Source: Streptomyces sp. NL15-2K (GTDB taxonomy: Bacteria; Actinomycetota; Actinomycetes; Streptomycetales; Streptomycetaceae). From it: a stretch of DNA of 64,000 bases. The notes under the pieces were generated by a model that saw only the letters and a list, made by a program, of their open reading frames with translations, did not search any database and was not told the DNA's origin. The stretch lies in NCBI RefSeq assembly GCF_030551255.1, contig NZ_CP130630.1, positions 4,135,501-4,199,500 of the forward strand, in the 5' to 3' direction. Below, piece after piece: positions 26,044 to 36,013 of this stretch. Both the position numbers and the translations under genes were made by a program. Within the stretch, counting starts at the first letter, position 1. Every line of letters begins with the position of its first letter.

Positions 26044-26981
26044 CCGTTCAGGGACTGCCCATGACCGTACCGGCGGGGGACCTCCCCGCCCGCGTCCGCA
26101 TCCACGAGGTCGGCGCCCGGGACGGCCTGCAGAACGAGAAGTCGACCGTGCCGACCGAGATCAAGGCGGAGTTCGTCCGCCGCCTCGCCGACGCGGGCCT
26201 GACCACCATCGAGGCCACCAGCTTCGTCCACCCCAAGTGGGTGCCCCAACTGGCCGATGCCGAGCAGCTGTTCCCCCTCGTCAGCGACCTGCCCGTCGCG
26301 CTCCCGGTCCTCGTGCCGAACGAACGCGGCCTGGACCGCGCCCTGACGCTGGGGGCGAACCGTGTCGCCGTCTTCGCCAGCGCCACCGAGTCCTTCGCCA
26401 AGGCCAACCTCAACCGCACGCTCGACGACGCCCTGGCGATGTTCGAGCCGGTGGTGGCGCGGGCGAAGGCGGCAGACGTCCACGTCCGCGGCTATCTCTC
26501 CATGTGCTTCGGCGACCCCTGGGAGGGCCCGGTCCCGGTCCCCCAGGTCGTCCGCGTCTGCGAGGCGCTCCTCGACATGGGCTGCGACGAGCTGAGCCTC
26601 GGCGACACCATCGGAGTCGCGACCCCCGGCCACGTCCGCGCGCTCCTCACCGCCCTCACCGAACAGGACATCCGCGTCGGCGCGTTGGGCGTGCACTTCC
26701 ACGACACGTACGGCCAGGCGCTGTCCAACACCCTCGCCGCCCTCCAGCACGGCGTCACCACGGTCGACGCCTCCGCCGGCGGCCTCGGCGGCTGTCCGTT
26801 CGCGAAGTCCGCCACCGGAAACCTCGCCACGGAAGACCTGGTGTGGATGCTGCGGGGCCTCGGCATCGACACCGGCGTCGACCTCGGCCGTCTCGTCGCC
26901 ACAAGCGTGTGGATGGCCGACCGGCTGGGCCGGCCCAGCCCGTCCCGCACCGTCCGGGCCCTCTCCCACCAGGAGCAGTGA
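26040..26981 (+). CDS. mvaB: Hydroxymethylglutaryl-CoA lyase
   Basis: The 313-residue TIM-barrel lyase splits 3-hydroxy-3-methylglutaryl-CoA into acetyl-CoA and acetoacetate, the last step of leucine degradation. Motifs are VRIHEVGARDGLQNEK (metal and active-site Arg/Asp), EATSFVHPKWVPQLADA, GVHFHDTYGQALSN and the C-terminal GGLGGCPFAKSATGN with the catalytic cysteine. It overlaps the carboxylase alpha gene by 4 bases. The start MTVQGLPM is followed by another Met at residue 8, so the true start could be 21 bases later. Confidence 0.92.
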   Translation: MTVQGLPMTVPAGDLPARVRIHEVGARDGLQNEKSTVPTEIKAEFVRRLADAGLTTIEATSFVHPKWVPQLADAEQLFPLVSDLPVALPVLVPNERGLDRALTLGANRVAVFASATESFAKANLNRTLDDALAMFEPVVARAKAADVHVRGYLSMCFGDPWEGPVPVPQVVRVCEALLDMGCDELSLGDTIGVATPGHVRALLTALTEQDIRVGALGVHFHDTYGQALSNTLAALQHGVTTVDASAGGLGGCPFAKSATGNLATEDLVWMLRGLGIDTGVDLGRLVATSVWMADRLGRPSPSRTVRALSHQEQ

Positions 26982-26987
26982 AGAACA

Positions 26988-28148
26988 ATGGACCACCGAC
27001 TCTCCCCCGAACTCGAAGAACTGCGCCGTACGGTCGAGGAGTTCGCCCACGACGTCGTGGCGCCCAAGATCGGCGAGTTCTACGAGCACCACGAATTCCC
27101 GTACGAGATCGTCCGCGAGATGGCCCGCATGGGCCTGTTCGGGCTGCCGTTCCCGGAGGAGTACGGCGGTATGGGCGGCGACTATCTGGCACTGGGCGTG
27201 GCCCTGGAGGAACTGGCCCGGGTCGACTCCTCCGTGGCCATAACCCTCGAAGCGGGCGTCTCGCTCGGCGCCATGCCGATCCACCTCTTCGGCACCGAGG
27301 CCCAGAAGCGTCAGTGGCTGCCGCGGCTGTGCACGGGCGAGGTCCTCGGCGCGTTCGGCCTCACCGAGCCCGACGGCGGCACGGACGCGGGCGCGACCCG
27401 TACGACGGCCCGGATCGACCCGGAGACGGACGAGTGGGTGATCAACGGCACCAAGTGCTTCATCACCAACTCGGGCACGGACATCACGGGCCTGGTCACG
27501 GTCACGGCGGTGACCGGCCGCAAGCCGGACGGCAACCCGCGCATCTCGGCGATCATCGTCCCGTCCGGCACCCCGGGCTTCTCGGTCGCGGCCCCCTACT
27601 CGAAGGTCGGCTGGAACGCCTCGGACACCCGCGAGCTGTCCTTCTCCGACGTCCGGGTCCCGGCGGCGAACCTGCTGGGCGAGGAGGGCCGGGGCTACGC
27701 CCAGTTCCTGCGCATCCTGGACGAGGGCCGCATCGCGATCGCGGCGCTGGCGACCGGCCTGGCCCAGGGCTGTGTGGACGAGTCGGTGAAGTACGCGAAG
27801 GAACGCCACGCGTTCGGCAGGCCGATCGGCGCCAACCAGGCGATCCAGTTCAAGATCGCCGACATGGAGATGAAGGCCCACACGGCCCGCCTGGCCTGGC
27901 GCGACGCGGCCTCACGCCTGGTGGCCGGCGAGCCCTTCAAGAAGGAGGCGGCCCTCGCCAAGCTCTACTCCTCCACCATCGCCGTGGACAACGCCCGCGA
28001 CGCCACCCAGATCCACGGCGGCTACGGCTTCATGAACGAGTACCCGGTGGCCCGCATGTGGCGCGACTCGAAGATCCTGGAGATCGGCGAGGGCACGAGC
28101 GAGGTGCAACGCATGTTGATCGCACGGGAGTTGGGACTGGCGGGCTGA
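26988..28148 (+). CDS. acdH: Acyl-CoA dehydrogenase (isovaleryl/branched-chain type)
   Basis: The 386-residue FAD enzyme has AFGLTEPDGGTDAGA, FITNSGTDITG, the LDEGRIAIAALATGLAQG helix and IHGGYGFMNEYPVARMWRDSKILEIGEGTSEVQ. The C-terminal glutamate of IGEGTSE is at the classical catalytic position. As the fourth gene of the mcc/HMG-CoA-lyase operon it most likely supplies 3-methylcrotonyl-CoA from isovaleryl-CoA. By position I believe it is the orthologue of S. coelicolor acdH, which is tied to branched-chain amino acid catabolism; that naming is from memory. It starts 6 bases after mvaB. Confidence 0.9.
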   Translation: MDHRLSPELEELRRTVEEFAHDVVAPKIGEFYEHHEFPYEIVREMARMGLFGLPFPEEYGGMGGDYLALGVALEELARVDSSVAITLEAGVSLGAMPIHLFGTEAQKRQWLPRLCTGEVLGAFGLTEPDGGTDAGATRTTARIDPETDEWVINGTKCFITNSGTDITGLVTVTAVTGRKPDGNPRISAIIVPSGTPGFSVAAPYSKVGWNASDTRELSFSDVRVPAANLLGEEGRGYAQFLRILDEGRIAIAALATGLAQGCVDESVKYAKERHAFGRPIGANQAIQFKIADMEMKAHTARLAWRDAASRLVAGEPFKKEAALAKLYSSTIAVDNARDATQIHGGYGFMNEYPVARMWRDSKILEIGEGTSEVQRMLIARELGLAG

Positions 28149-28173
28149 GGCGCCCGAACCGCAGCCACTCGCG

Positions 28174-28210
28174 GGGCACCGTCGGCGATCAGCCGGCGGT
28201 GCCCTGCTTT
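28174..28210 (+). terminator. Terminator of the mcc operon
   Basis: GGGCACCG (28174-28181) pairs with CGGTGCCC (28197-28204), extended by CGGC/GCCG inside, and is followed by TGCTTTG. Confidence 0.7.
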
Positions 28211-28288
28211 GTGATCCGGATCACCGTCGCGGCGGGTATCGCCCCGCACCGCGAGGGGCATACGCACCAAGTCCCCCTGGACAAGATG

Positions 28289-28307
28289 TGAGGTTAGGCT
28301 AACCTAA
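28289..28307. promoter_or_regulatory. Iron box (DmdR/IdeR site) upstream of desE
   Basis: TGAGGTTAGGCTAACCTAA matches the actinobacterial iron-regulator consensus TTAGGTTAGGCTMACCTAA with one mismatch in the outer arm. It is about 70-90 bases upstream of desE, consistent with repression by the Fe2+-bound DtxR-family regulator. Confidence 0.88.
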
Positions 28308-28377
28308 GCTCCATTCCAGCCACCCGCAGGCACGCACCCCCAGTGGCCCCACGTACGTACGAAAGCAGATCCATCCC

Positions 28378-29424
28378 ATGTCGAACGCCAGAACCGCCAA
28401 CTTCTCCCGCCGCGGCCTGCTCGCCACCGGCGGCGCCCTCGGTCTCGGCGCCTTCCTGGCCGCGTGCGGCGACAGCCACTCGGAGAGCGGTGGCTCGGAC
28501 TCGACGGCTTCCGGCAAGGCCTCCGGGCCCTGGTCCTTCAAGGACGACCGCGGCACCACCGTGAAGCTGGACAAGGTCCCCTCGAACATCGTCGCGTTCA
28601 CCGGCGTCGCCGCCGCCCTCTACGACTACGGCGTCTCGGTCAAGGGCGTCTTCGGCCCGACCAAGACCGCGGACGGCAAGCCCGATGTGCAGGCCGGTGA
28701 CATGGACGTCAGCAAGCTGACCGTCCTCGGCAACGCCTGGGACCAGTTCAACGTCGAGAAGTACGCGACCCTCGCGCCCGACGTGCTGATCAGCACGATG
28801 TTCGACGACGCCGGCACCCTCTGGTACGTGCCCGAGGCGTCCAAGGACAAGATCGCCCAACTGGCGCCGAGCGTGGGCCTCTCCGTCTACGACCGGCAGC
28901 TCACCAAGCCGCTGGAGCGCATGTGGGAGCTGGCCGAGTCGCTCGGCGGCGACATGACGTCCGCCAAGGTGACCGACGCCAAGAAGCGGTTCGAGGCGGC
29001 CGCCACCCGGCTGCGCGCGGCCGCCAAGGCCAAGCCCGAGATCAAGGTGCTGGCCGGCTCCGCGAGCCCGGAGCTGTTCTACGTCTCCGGCACCAACCTC
29101 TCCATCGACCTGGAGTACTTCAAGGCCCTCGGCGTGAACTTCGTCGAGCCGCCGGAGAGCGCCAAGAAGCAGGGCGGCGGCTGGTTCGAGAGCCTGAGCT
29201 GGGAGAACGTCGACAAGTATGCGGCCGACGTCATCATGATGGACGACCGCTCCTCGACGATCCAGCCGGCGGACATCGCTGAGGCGACCTGGAAGAAGCT
29301 GCCCGCGGTCAAGGCGGGGCAGGTTGTCGCGCGTTCGCCTGAGCCGATCCTGTCTTACGACAAGTGCGTGCCTCTGGTCGAGAACCTGGCCGAAGCTATC
29401 GAGAAGGCGAAGAAAGTCAGCTGA
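28378..29424 (+). CDS. desE: Ferrioxamine-binding lipoprotein (ABC transporter substrate-binding protein)
   Basis: The 348-residue siderophore-binding lipoprotein has an N-terminal export signal SRRGLLATGGALGLGAFLAACG, with the lipobox LAAC placing the lipidated cysteine near residue 30. A FepB/FhuD-type periplasmic-binding fold follows (VAFTGVAAALYDYGVSVKGVFG, IDLEYFKALGVNFVEPPES, ADVIMMDDRSST). It should capture ferric desferrioxamine outside the membrane and hand it to an ABC permease not encoded here. An iron box precedes it, and desF and desABCD lie downstream, the order of the Streptomyces des locus. Confidence 0.93.
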   Translation: MSNARTANFSRRGLLATGGALGLGAFLAACGDSHSESGGSDSTASGKASGPWSFKDDRGTTVKLDKVPSNIVAFTGVAAALYDYGVSVKGVFGPTKTADGKPDVQAGDMDVSKLTVLGNAWDQFNVEKYATLAPDVLISTMFDDAGTLWYVPEASKDKIAQLAPSVGLSVYDRQLTKPLERMWELAESLGGDMTSAKVTDAKKRFEAAATRLRAAAKAKPEIKVLAGSASPELFYVSGTNLSIDLEYFKALGVNFVEPPESAKKQGGGWFESLSWENVDKYAADVIMMDDRSSTIQPADIAEATWKKLPAVKAGQVVARSPEPILSYDKCVPLVENLAEAIEKAKKVS

Positions 29425-29496
29425 TTAGGGGTGGCTGAGCTTGGCGGGTGGCTGCCGGCCGTATGTGGCTTGTCGCGCAGTTCCCCGCGCCCCTAG
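29425..29496. repeat. Streptomyces intergenic repeat element between desE and desF
   Basis: The sequence contains TCGCGCAGTTCCCCGCGCCCC (29472-29492), a string I know to recur many times in Streptomyces intergenic DNA. TAGGGG near its left end pairs with CCCCTA at its right end. It may fold as an RNA or act as a terminator for desE; its origin is unclear. Confidence 0.55.
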
Positions 29497-29533
29497 GCAA
29501 CTATCCCTGACGGCGATTCAGGAGTTACCCCCC

Positions 29534-30400
29534 ATGACTACGGCCGTAGCCGCCCCGTTCCGTTTCTTCTCCCTTCAGGTCGTACGGACGAGGCGGCTCG
29601 GCCCGTCTCTGGTCCGGGTCACCTTCGGCGGGCCCGACCTGAAGGACTTCCACTCCGACGGACGGGACCAGTCCCTGTCTTTGTTCCTGCCGCACCCGGG
29701 CCAGCCCGAGCCGGTCATCCCGATCGAGCTAGGGGACGGCTGGTGGCAGGGCTGGCGTGAACTCCCGGAGGACGTACGGGCGGTGATGCGCTCGTACACC
29801 CTCCGGGCCCTCAGGCGCGCCCCGGACGAGATAGACATCGACTTCGTGCTGCACGGCGTGGAGCCGGGGGCGGCCATCGCTGCGGGCCCCGCCTCCCGGT
29901 GGGCCGCGCGGGCCGCCGCCGGTGACAAGGTAGTGCTGCTCGGTCCGGCGATCGCGGACAACCGGGCGATCCGCTTCCGGCCGCCCGAGGACGCCGATCT
30001 GGTGGTCGTCTGGGGCGACGAGACCGCCGTACCCGCCGCCTGCGCCATCGTCGAGTCGCTGCCGGCCGGCACCCGTGCCCGGGTCTGGCTGGAGGTGCCG
30101 CATGCCGAGGACATCCAGGACGTCCGGACCGAGGCGGACGCCGAGATCACCTGGCTCGTCCAGGACGAGGGGAGCGTGGAGAGCTCCCCCATGGGCTCCC
30201 CCATGGCTCTCCACGCGATCCGTTCCGCCGAACTCCCGGACGCCTCGGACCCGTACGTCTGGATCGCGGGCGAGTCCGGGTGCGTGAAGGAGCTGCGCCG
30301 GCACTTCGTGCGCGAGCGCGGGATCGACCGCCGCAGAGTCACCTTCGTCGGCTACTGGCGGCAGGGCCTGACCGAGGAGCAGCTGCGCGAGGCGGGCTGA
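29534..30400 (+). CDS. desF: Siderophore-interacting protein (ferric-siderophore reductase)
   Basis: The 288-residue FAD-binding protein of the ViuB/SIP family reduces ferric siderophore to release Fe2+ in the cytoplasm. It has the flavin-binding RSYTLRALRR motif (residues about 85-94), an NAD(P)H-domain segment DADLVVVWGDETAVPAACAI, and a C-terminal VTFVGYWRQGLTEEQL typical of the family. The ATG at 29534 has GGAG 9 bases upstream; the longer frame from 29441 reads through the intergenic repeat and is rejected. It lies between desE and the biosynthetic operon; no separate iron box precedes it, so it may share the desE promoter. Confidence 0.9.
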   Translation: MTTAVAAPFRFFSLQVVRTRRLGPSLVRVTFGGPDLKDFHSDGRDQSLSLFLPHPGQPEPVIPIELGDGWWQGWRELPEDVRAVMRSYTLRALRRAPDEIDIDFVLHGVEPGAAIAAGPASRWAARAAAGDKVVLLGPAIADNRAIRFRPPEDADLVVVWGDETAVPAACAIVESLPAGTRARVWLEVPHAEDIQDVRTEADAEITWLVQDEGSVESSPMGSPMALHAIRSAELPDASDPYVWIAGESGCVKELRRHFVRERGIDRRRVTFVGYWRQGLTEEQLREAG

Positions 30401-30514
30401 CCCCTGCGCGGACCCCACGCGGGACCAACGCGCGCACATCCCCAACCAGTCGACGACAGCCCTGCGTTCAGAGTGACCGCAGTCACGGCAGAGGCAGGGT
30501 TTCGGTCGAGTTAA

Positions 30515-30533
30515 TTAGGTTAGGCTAACCTAA
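30515..30533. promoter_or_regulatory. Perfect iron box upstream of desA
   Basis: TTAGGTTAGGCTAACCTAA is a perfect 19-base palindrome of the DmdR/IdeR consensus, about 64 bases upstream of desA. It is expected to control desABCD. Confidence 0.95.
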
Positions 30534-30596
30534 GTTGAACCGGAGGCTCCGCCCCGCTCCCCGCCCCACGGACTGTCCCCACCGGAGGACCCGCAC

Positions 30597-32063
30597 ATGC
30601 GCTCGCACCTGCTCAACGACACGACCACGGAGCACTACCGCCGCTCCGTGACCGAAGGAATAGAGCGGGTGGCGGCCAAACTCGCCACCACCGTAAGTCC
30701 GTTCACCGGCGTCACCGTCGACGCCCTCGCTCCCCGCATCGACGAGATCGACCTCGACAAGCCGCTCCACGACACGGAGGCCGTGCTCGACGAACTGGAG
30801 GACGTCTACCTCCGGGACGCGATCTACTTCCACCACCCCCGCTACCTCGCCCACCTCAACTGCCCGGTCGTCATCCCGGCCGTGCTCGGCGAGGCGATCC
30901 TCTCCGCCGTCAACTCCTCCCTCGACACCTGGGACCAGTCGGCCGGCGGCACCCTCATCGAGCGCAAGCTCATCGACTGGACCACCGCCCGCATCGGCCT
31001 CGGCGAGAACGCCGACGGCGTGTTCACCTCCGGCGGCACCCAGTCCAACCTCCAGGCGCTGCTGCTGGCCCGCGAGGAGGCCAAGCCAGGGCGGGATGGG
31101 TGGGAAGGTCCAGCCAGCCTGGCCAAACTGCGCATCTTCGCCTCCGAGGCCGGCCACTTCAGCGTGAAGAAGTCCGCGCAGCTCCTCGGGCTCGGCCAGG
31201 ACGCCGTGGTCTGCGTCCCCGTCGGCGCCGACAAGCGCATGCAGACCGTCGCGCTCGCCCGCGAGCTGGAGCGCTGCAAGCAGGACGGCCTCGTCCCCAT
31301 GGCCGTCGTCGCCACCGCCGGCACCACCGACTTCGGCTCCATCGACCCGCTGCCCGAGGTCGCCGAGCTGTGCGAGCAGTACGGCGTGTGGATGCACGTG
31401 GACGCCGCCTACGGCTGCGGACTGCTCGCCTCCGTCAAGTACCGGGACCGCATCGACGGCATCGAGCGCGCCGACTCGGTCACCGTCGACTACCACAAGT
31501 CCTTCTTCCAGCCGGTGAGTTCGTCCGCCGTCCTGGTCCGGGACGCGGCCACCCTGCGCCACGCCACCTACCACGCGGAGTACCTCAACCCCCGCCGCAT
31601 GGTGCAGGAACGTATCCCCAACCAGGTCGACAAGTCCCTCCAGACCACCCGCCGCTTCGACGCGCTCAAGCTGTGGATGACCCTGCGGGTGATGGGCGCC
31701 GACGGCATCGGGCAGCTCTTCGACGAGGTGTGCGAGCTGGCCGTGGAGGGCTGGAAGCTGCTGGCCGCCGACCCGCGCTACGACGTCGTGGTCGAGCCGA
31801 CCCTGTCCACCCTCGTCTTCCGCTACATCCCGGCGGCCGTCACCGACCCGGCCGAGATCGACCGCGCCAACCTGTACGCCCGCAAGGCCCTGTTCGCCTC
31901 CGGCGACGCGATCGTCGCGGGCACCAAGGTCGGCGGCCGCCACTACCTGAAGTTCACCCTGCTCAACCCCGAGACGCAGGCGTCCGACATCGCCGCCGTC
32001 CTCGATCTGATCGCCGGCCATGCCGAGCAGTACCTGGGAGAGTCCCTTGACCGCGCTTCCTGA
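30597..32063 (+). CDS. desA: Lysine decarboxylase of desferrioxamine synthesis
   Basis: The 488-residue PLP-dependent decarboxylase converts L-lysine to cadaverine, the first step of desferrioxamine biosynthesis. Group-II decarboxylase motifs are present: [27 protein letters not shown] with the cofactor aspartate, and the Schiff-base lysine in [10 protein letters not shown]. It is the first gene of the operon desABCD behind a perfect iron box. The ATG at 30597 follows GGAGGACCC. desB begins inside its last codons, so the two are translationally coupled. Confidence 0.95.
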   Translation: MRSHLLNDTTTEHYRRSVTEGIERVAAKLATTVSPFTGVTVDALAPRIDEIDLDKPLHDTEAVLDELEDVYLRDAIYFHHPRYLAHLNCPVVIPAVLGEAILSAVNSSLDTWDQSAGGTLIERKLIDWTTARIGLGENADGVFTSGGTQSNLQALLLAREEAKPGRDGWEGPASLAKLRIFASEAGHFSVKKSAQLLGLGQDAVVCVPVGADKRMQTVALARELERCKQDGLVPMAVVATAGTTDFGSIDPLPEVAELCEQYGVWMHVDAAYGCGLLASVKYRDRIDGIERADSVTVDYHKSFFQPVSSSAVLVRDAATLRHATYHAEYLNPRRMVQERIPNQVDKSLQTTRRFDALKLWMTLRVMGADGIGQLFDEVCELAVEGWKLLAADPRYDVVVEPTLSTLVFRYIPAAVTDPAEIDRANLYARKALFASGDAIVAGTKVGGRHYLKFTLLNPETQASDIAAVLDLIAGHAEQYLGESLDRAS

Positions 32064-33333
32064 GCCCACTGGTGCCACGGAAAAGACCTATGACTTCGTG
32101 GGGATCGGGCTCGGCCCGTTCAACCTCGGCCTGGCCTGCCTCACCGAGCCCATCGCCGAACTCGACGGCGTCTTCCTGGAGTCCAAGCCGAACTTCGAGT
32201 GGCACGCGGGCATGTTCCTGGACGGCGCCCACCTCCAGACGCCGTTCATGTCGGACCTGGTCACCCTGGCCGACCCGACGTCGCCGTACTCGTTCCTCAA
32301 CTACCTCAAGGACCAGGGCCGTCTGTACTCGTTCTACATCCGCGAGAACTTCTACCCGCTGCGGGTCGAGTACGACGACTACTGCCGCTGGGCCGCGGAC
32401 AAGCTGAGCAGCATCCGGTTCAGCACGACGGTCGCCGAGGTCACGTACGAGGACGAGCACTACCTCGTACGCACCGAGGGCGGAGACGTGTACCGCGCCC
32501 GTCACCTCGTCCTCGGCACGGGCACGCCCCCGTACATCCCCGAGACCTGCCGGAACCTGGGCGGCGACTTCCTCCACAACTCCCGCTACATGCGGCACAA
32601 AGAGGAGTTGCGGAAGAAGGAGTCCATCACGCTGGTGGGTTCCGGCCAGTCCGCCGCCGAGATCTACTACGACCTGCTCAGCGAGATCGACGTCCACGGC
32701 TACCGGCTGAACTGGGTCACCCGATCCCCGCGCTTCTTCCCGCTGGAGTACACCAAGCTCACGCTGGAGATGACCTCCCCGGAGTACATCGACTACTTCC
32801 GTGAGCTGCCGGAGGCCACCCGCTACCGCCTCACCGACCAGCAGAAGGGCCTGTTCAAGGGCATCGACGGCGACCTGATCAACGAGATCTTCGACCTGCT
32901 GTACCGGAAGAACCTCGGCGGTCCCGTGCCCACGCGGCTGCTCACCAACTCCTCGCTCACCGGCGCGCGGTACGAGAACGGCACGTACACCCTGTCCTTC
33001 CGCCAGGAGGAGCAGGAGAAGGACTACGAGATCGAGTCCCAGGGGCTGATCCTGGCCACGGGCTACAAGTACGCCGAGCCGGAGTTCCTCGCGCCCGTCC
33101 GGGACCGCCTCCTCTACGACTCCCAGGGCAACTACGACGTGGCCCGCAACTACGCGATCGACGTGACCGGCAGAGGCGTCTTCCTGCAGAACGCCGGCGT
33201 CCACACGCACAGCATCACCAGCCCCGACCTGGGCATGGGCGCGTACCGCAACAGCTACATCATCCGTGAGCTGCTCGGCACCGAGTACTACCCGGTCGAG
33301 AAGTCCATCGCGTTCCAGGAGTTCGCCGTATGA
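32047..33333 (+). CDS. desB: Cadaverine N-hydroxylase (FAD monooxygenase)
   Basis: A 428-residue flavin monooxygenase of the ornithine/lysine hydroxylase family that forms N-hydroxycadaverine using NADPH and O2. It has the FAD motif [12 protein letters not shown], the NADPH motif [14 protein letters not shown] and the C-terminal LATGYKY. I place the start at TTG 32047, with GGGAG 6 bases upstream, overlapping desA by 17 bases; the extension to 32020 is less likely. The stop overlaps desC as ATGA. A TTG start may lower its output relative to desA. Confidence 0.93.
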   Translation: MTALPEPTGATEKTYDFVGIGLGPFNLGLACLTEPIAELDGVFLESKPNFEWHAGMFLDGAHLQTPFMSDLVTLADPTSPYSFLNYLKDQGRLYSFYIRENFYPLRVEYDDYCRWAADKLSSIRFSTTVAEVTYEDEHYLVRTEGGDVYRARHLVLGTGTPPYIPETCRNLGGDFLHNSRYMRHKEELRKKESITLVGSGQSAAEIYYDLLSEIDVHGYRLNWVTRSPRFFPLEYTKLTLEMTSPEYIDYFRELPEATRYRLTDQQKGLFKGIDGDLINEIFDLLYRKNLGGPVPTRLLTNSSLTGARYENGTYTLSFRQEEQEKDYEIESQGLILATGYKYAEPEFLAPVRDRLLYDSQGNYDVARNYAIDVTGRGVFLQNAGVHTHSITSPDLGMGAYRNSYIIRELLGTEYYPVEKSIAFQEFAV

Positions 33334-33890
33334 CCTTCACGTTCCGCCCGCTCGACCCCCTGAAGGACGCCGAGCTGCTGCACTCCTGGCTCACCCACCC
33401 CAAGGCCGCCTACTGGATGATGCAGGACGCCGGACTCGAGGACGTCGAGCGCGCCTACATGGAGATCGCGGCCGACGAGCACCAGCAGGCGTACCTCGGC
33501 CTGCGCGACGGCGAGCCCGCCTTCCTGATGGAGAAGTACGACCCCGCCCACCGCGAGCTGGTCGGCCTGTACGACCCGCGGCCGGGCGACGTCGGCATGC
33601 ACTTCCTCGTGCCGCCCACCGACCGGCCCGTGCACGGCTTCACCAGGGCCGTCATCACCGCCGTCATGGCGTACCTCTTCGAGGACCCGGCGGTGGAACG
33701 CGTCGTCGTCGAGCCGGACGTGTCCAACAAGGCCGTCCACGCCCTGAACGAAGCCGTCGGATTCGTGCCCGAGCGCGAGATCCAGAAGCCGGAGAAGAAG
33801 GCGTTGCTGAGTTTCTGCACACGGGACCACTTCTTTGACACGCACAGCCGCAACAGGCACAGCCTCACGGCCACGGGGGTGACGGCATGA
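33330..33890 (+). CDS. desC: Hydroxamate-forming acyltransferase
   Basis: The 186-residue GNAT-type (IucB-like) acyltransferase transfers succinyl- or acetyl-CoA to N-hydroxycadaverine, making the hydroxamate building block. Family blocks are [45 protein letters not shown] and [22 protein letters not shown]. Both ends overlap neighbours by 4 bases (ATGA), so it is tightly coupled in desABCD. The tail after FCTRDHFF is basic and variable. Confidence 0.93.
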   Translation: MTFTFRPLDPLKDAELLHSWLTHPKAAYWMMQDAGLEDVERAYMEIAADEHQQAYLGLRDGEPAFLMEKYDPAHRELVGLYDPRPGDVGMHFLVPPTDRPVHGFTRAVITAVMAYLFEDPAVERVVVEPDVSNKAVHALNEAVGFVPEREIQKPEKKALLSFCTRDHFFDTHSRNRHSLTATGVTA

Positions 33891-35668
33891 CCCTCGCCGA
33901 CGCCGTGGCCCACCTCTCCCCCGAGCGCTGGGAGCAGGCCAACCGCCGGCTGATCCGCAAGGCGCTCGCCGAGTTCGCGCACGAGCGGCTGATCGCGCCC
34001 GAGAAGGACGGCGACCAGAACGGCGACCAGTACGTCGTCCGCAGCGACGACGGTCTGACCCGCTACCGCTTCACCGCCACCCGCCGCGCCCTCGATCACT
34101 GGCAGGTGGACGCCGACTCGATCACCCGCACCCGGGACGGGGCCGACCTCCCGCTCGCCGCCCTGGACTTCTTCATCGAGCTGAAGCGGACGCTGGGCCT
34201 GAGCGACGAGATCCTGCCGGTCTACCTGGAGGAGATCTCCTCCACCCTCTCCGGCACCTGCTACAAGCTCACCAAACCGCAGATCCCGGTCGCCGAGCTC
34301 GCGAAAAGCGACTTCCAGGCGATCGAGACCGGCATGACCGAGGGCCACCCCTGCTTCGTCGCCAACAACGGACGGCTCGGCTTCGGGATCCACGAGTACC
34401 TGTCGTACGCCCCCGAGACCGCGAGCCCGGTCCGCCTGGTGTGGCTGGCCGCGCACCGCTCGCGGGCGGCGTTCACGGCGGGCATCGGGATCGAGTACGA
34501 GTCCTTCCTGCGGGACGAGCTGGGCGAGGTGACGCTGAACCGTTTCCACGACACCCTCACGGACCAGGGCCTCGACCCCGCCGACTACCTCCTCATCCCC
34601 GTCCACCCCTGGCAGTGGTGGAACAAGCTCACCGTCACCTTCGCCGCCGAGATCGCCCGTGGCCACCTCGTCTGCCTGGGCGAGGGCGACGACGAGTACC
34701 TGGCCCAGCAGTCCATCCGCACCTTCTTCAACCACTCGCACCCCCAGAAGCACTACGTGAAGACGGCCCTGTCCGTCCTCAACATGGGCTTCATGCGCGG
34801 TCTGTCGGCCGCCTACATGGAGGCGACCCCGGCGATCAACGACTGGCTCGGCCAGCTGATCGAGGGCGACCCGGTACTGAAGTCGACGGGCCTGTCGATC
34901 ATCCGCGAGCGGGCGGCCGTCGGGTACCGGCACCTGGAGTACGAGGCGGCGACGGACCGCTACTCGCCGTACCGCAAGATGCTCGCCGCGCTGTGGCGGG
35001 AGAGCCCGGTGCCCTCGCTCCAGGAGGGCGAGCAGCTGGCCACCATGGCCTCCCTCGTCCACGTCGACCACGAGGGCGCGTCCTTCGCGGGCGCGCTGAT
35101 CGAGCGGTCCGGGCTCACCCCGACGCAGTGGCTGCGCCGCTACCTGCGGGCCTACTTCACCCCGCTCCTCCACAGCTTCTACGCCTACGACCTGGTGTTC
35201 ATGCCGCACGGCGAGAACGTGATCCTGGTCCTGAAGGACGGCGTGGTCCAGCGCGCGATCTACAAGGACATCGCCGAGGAGATCGCCGTGATGGACCCGA
35301 ACGCGGTCCTCCCGCCCGAGGTGCGGCGCATCCGGGTCGAGGTCCCCGAGGACAAGAAACTCCTGTCGATCTTCACGGACGTCTTCGACTGCTTCTTCCG
35401 CTTCCTCGCGGCGAACCTCGCCACCGAGGGTGTCCTGGGGGAGGAGGACTTCTGGCGGACGGTCGCGGAGGTGACGCGCGACTACCAGCAGTCGGTGCCC
35501 GAACTCGCCGACAAGTTCAAGCGGTACGACATGTTCGCCCCCGAGTTCGCGCTGTCCTGCCTCAACCGGCTCCAGCTGCGTAACAACGAGCAGATGGTGG
35601 ACCTCTCGGACCCGGCCGGCGCCCTCCAGCTGATCGGCAACCTGGAGAACCCGATCGCGGGGCTGTAG
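33887..35668 (+). CDS. desD: NRPS-independent siderophore synthetase
   Basis: The 593-residue IucA/IucC-family (NIS) synthetase uses ATP to oligomerise and macrocyclise N-hydroxy-N-succinylcadaverine into desferrioxamines. Typical blocks are EGHPCFVANNGRLGFG, LLIPVHPWQWWNKL, the HSHPQKHYVKTALSVLNMGFMRG segment and MPHGENVILVLKDG. The length is normal. It is the last gene of the operon and is followed by a strong hairpin terminator. Confidence 0.95.
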   Translation: MTLADAVAHLSPERWEQANRRLIRKALAEFAHERLIAPEKDGDQNGDQYVVRSDDGLTRYRFTATRRALDHWQVDADSITRTRDGADLPLAALDFFIELKRTLGLSDEILPVYLEEISSTLSGTCYKLTKPQIPVAELAKSDFQAIETGMTEGHPCFVANNGRLGFGIHEYLSYAPETASPVRLVWLAAHRSRAAFTAGIGIEYESFLRDELGEVTLNRFHDTLTDQGLDPADYLLIPVHPWQWWNKLTVTFAAEIARGHLVCLGEGDDEYLAQQSIRTFFNHSHPQKHYVKTALSVLNMGFMRGLSAAYMEATPAINDWLGQLIEGDPVLKSTGLSIIRERAAVGYRHLEYEAATDRYSPYRKMLAALWRESPVPSLQEGEQLATMASLVHVDHEGASFAGALIERSGLTPTQWLRRYLRAYFTPLLHSFYAYDLVFMPHGENVILVLKDGVVQRAIYKDIAEEIAVMDPNAVLPPEVRRIRVEVPEDKKLLSIFTDVFDCFFRFLAANLATEGVLGEEDFWRTVAEVTRDYQQSVPELADKFKRYDMFAPEFALSCLNRLQLRNNEQMVDLSDPAGALQLIGNLENPIAGL

Positions 35669-35677
35669 GCCCACACA

Positions 35678-35726
35678 GACGGGCGGGCATCCCCGGAGTA
35701 CGGTCCTCCGGGGGTGCCCGTCTTTT
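35678..35726 (+). terminator. Terminator of the desABCD operon
   Basis: The arm GACGGGC...CCCCGGAG (35678-35698) pairs with CTCCGGGGGTGCCCGTC (35706-35722), followed by TTTTG. The rest of the interval to 36013 holds no gene that I can see. Confidence 0.8.
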
Positions 35727-36013
35727 GTGGTTCGGCCGTGTCCGGCCCAGCGATATTCGTATTTCATGTCGAGTTGCAGCTCTCTCCGGCACCTTCTCCG
35801 GAGACTCTCCCCTGGATCGCTCCGGTGAGTTGGACGGCGCTTGAGTCCGCCTGACGACTGCCCTGCCGGCAACCGGGAGGCGTCAGGGACCCCTCCGATG
35901 TGCCCACCAACTTGGTTGTCGCCAGCGGACGTTCACCACCGTAGCCGCCGCCCACGAGCCCTGGACCGTTTGCCCGAAGATACGCCCATCTCCCACCCGT
36001 ACGAGTGACGCAC

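Noticed and set aside
33455..35872. 805-codon minus-strand frame opposite desC/desD
   Set aside because: It is antisense to two unmistakable siderophore genes and has no recognisable motif; a high-G+C artefact.
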